Below the pieces are notes generated by a model that saw only the letters and a list, made by a program, of their open reading frames with translations, made no database searches and was not told where the DNA came from. This document shows, one piece after another, positions 5,740-5,746 of a stretch of DNA of 5,746 nt (its first letter is position 1; every line of letters starts with the position of its first letter). Location: NCBI GenBank assembly GCA_002333095.1, contig DDBK01000094.1, forward strand, positions 22,043 to 27,788. Direction: 5' to 3'. The position numbers and the translations under genes were made by a program. The stretch is from Cellvibrionales bacterium UBA2034. Its GTDB lineage: Bacteria > Pseudomonadota > Gammaproteobacteria > Pseudomonadales > UBA7239.

Positions 5740-5746
5740 AGAAAAA

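Noticed and set aside
1..5746. CRISPR array, tRNA/rRNA, insertion sequence or phage remnants
   Set aside because: No regularly spaced repeats, no RNA gene signatures, no terminal inverted repeats or transposase/integrase-like proteins. The window is nearly fully occupied by the iron-uptake genes.

Overview
All six complete genes in this window, and a seventh cut by the left edge, lie on the minus strand, so the biology reads from right to left. The G+C content is moderate, close to half by eye. A proteobacterial-type Fur operator, a tonB-exbB-exbD cluster, a TonB-dependent siderophore receptor and a PiuC/YbiX-type dioxygenase together point to a Gram-negative bacterium, most likely a gammaproteobacterium. 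The genus cannot be fixed from the sequence alone.

Right part (about 5746 to 3798): a near-consensus Fur box overlaps a -10-like element, followed by tonB (GTG start), exbB and exbD. Spacing is tight (14 nt between tonB and exbB, 4 nt between exbB and exbD), as expected for an operon encoding the inner-membrane energy transducer. ExbB keeps the key residues T148, E176 and T181 at the same numbering as E. coli. ExbD keeps its membrane aspartate (D24), and TonB keeps the S-x3-H motif in its membrane helix. A modest hairpin followed by five T's about 70 nt after exbD probably ends the transcript.

Middle part: a roughly 180-nt leader or promoter region (3621-3797) lies upstream of the receptor. 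It contains a 10-bp direct repeat with copies 31 bp apart, but no operator as clear as the one before tonB.

Left part (3620 to 1): a 743-aa TonB-dependent receptor of the catecholate-siderophore type (Fiu/PiuA-like) is followed 16 nt later by a Fe(II)/2-oxoglutarate dioxygenase of the PiuC/YbiX family. After 92 nt comes a SnoaL-like (NTF2-fold) protein of unknown substrate, and 20 nt after that the first 21 codons of a secreted protein that runs off the window.

Working model (inference): under iron starvation Fur releases the tonB-exbB-exbD promoter. The Ton complex then energises uptake through the neighbouring receptor, and the PiuC-type dioxygenase, perhaps with the SnoaL-like protein, acts on the imported ligand. 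No inner-membrane siderophore permease or ferric reductase is encoded in the window. The core uptake machinery is well known; the SnoaL-like gene and the truncated exported protein attached to it are the less ordinary part.
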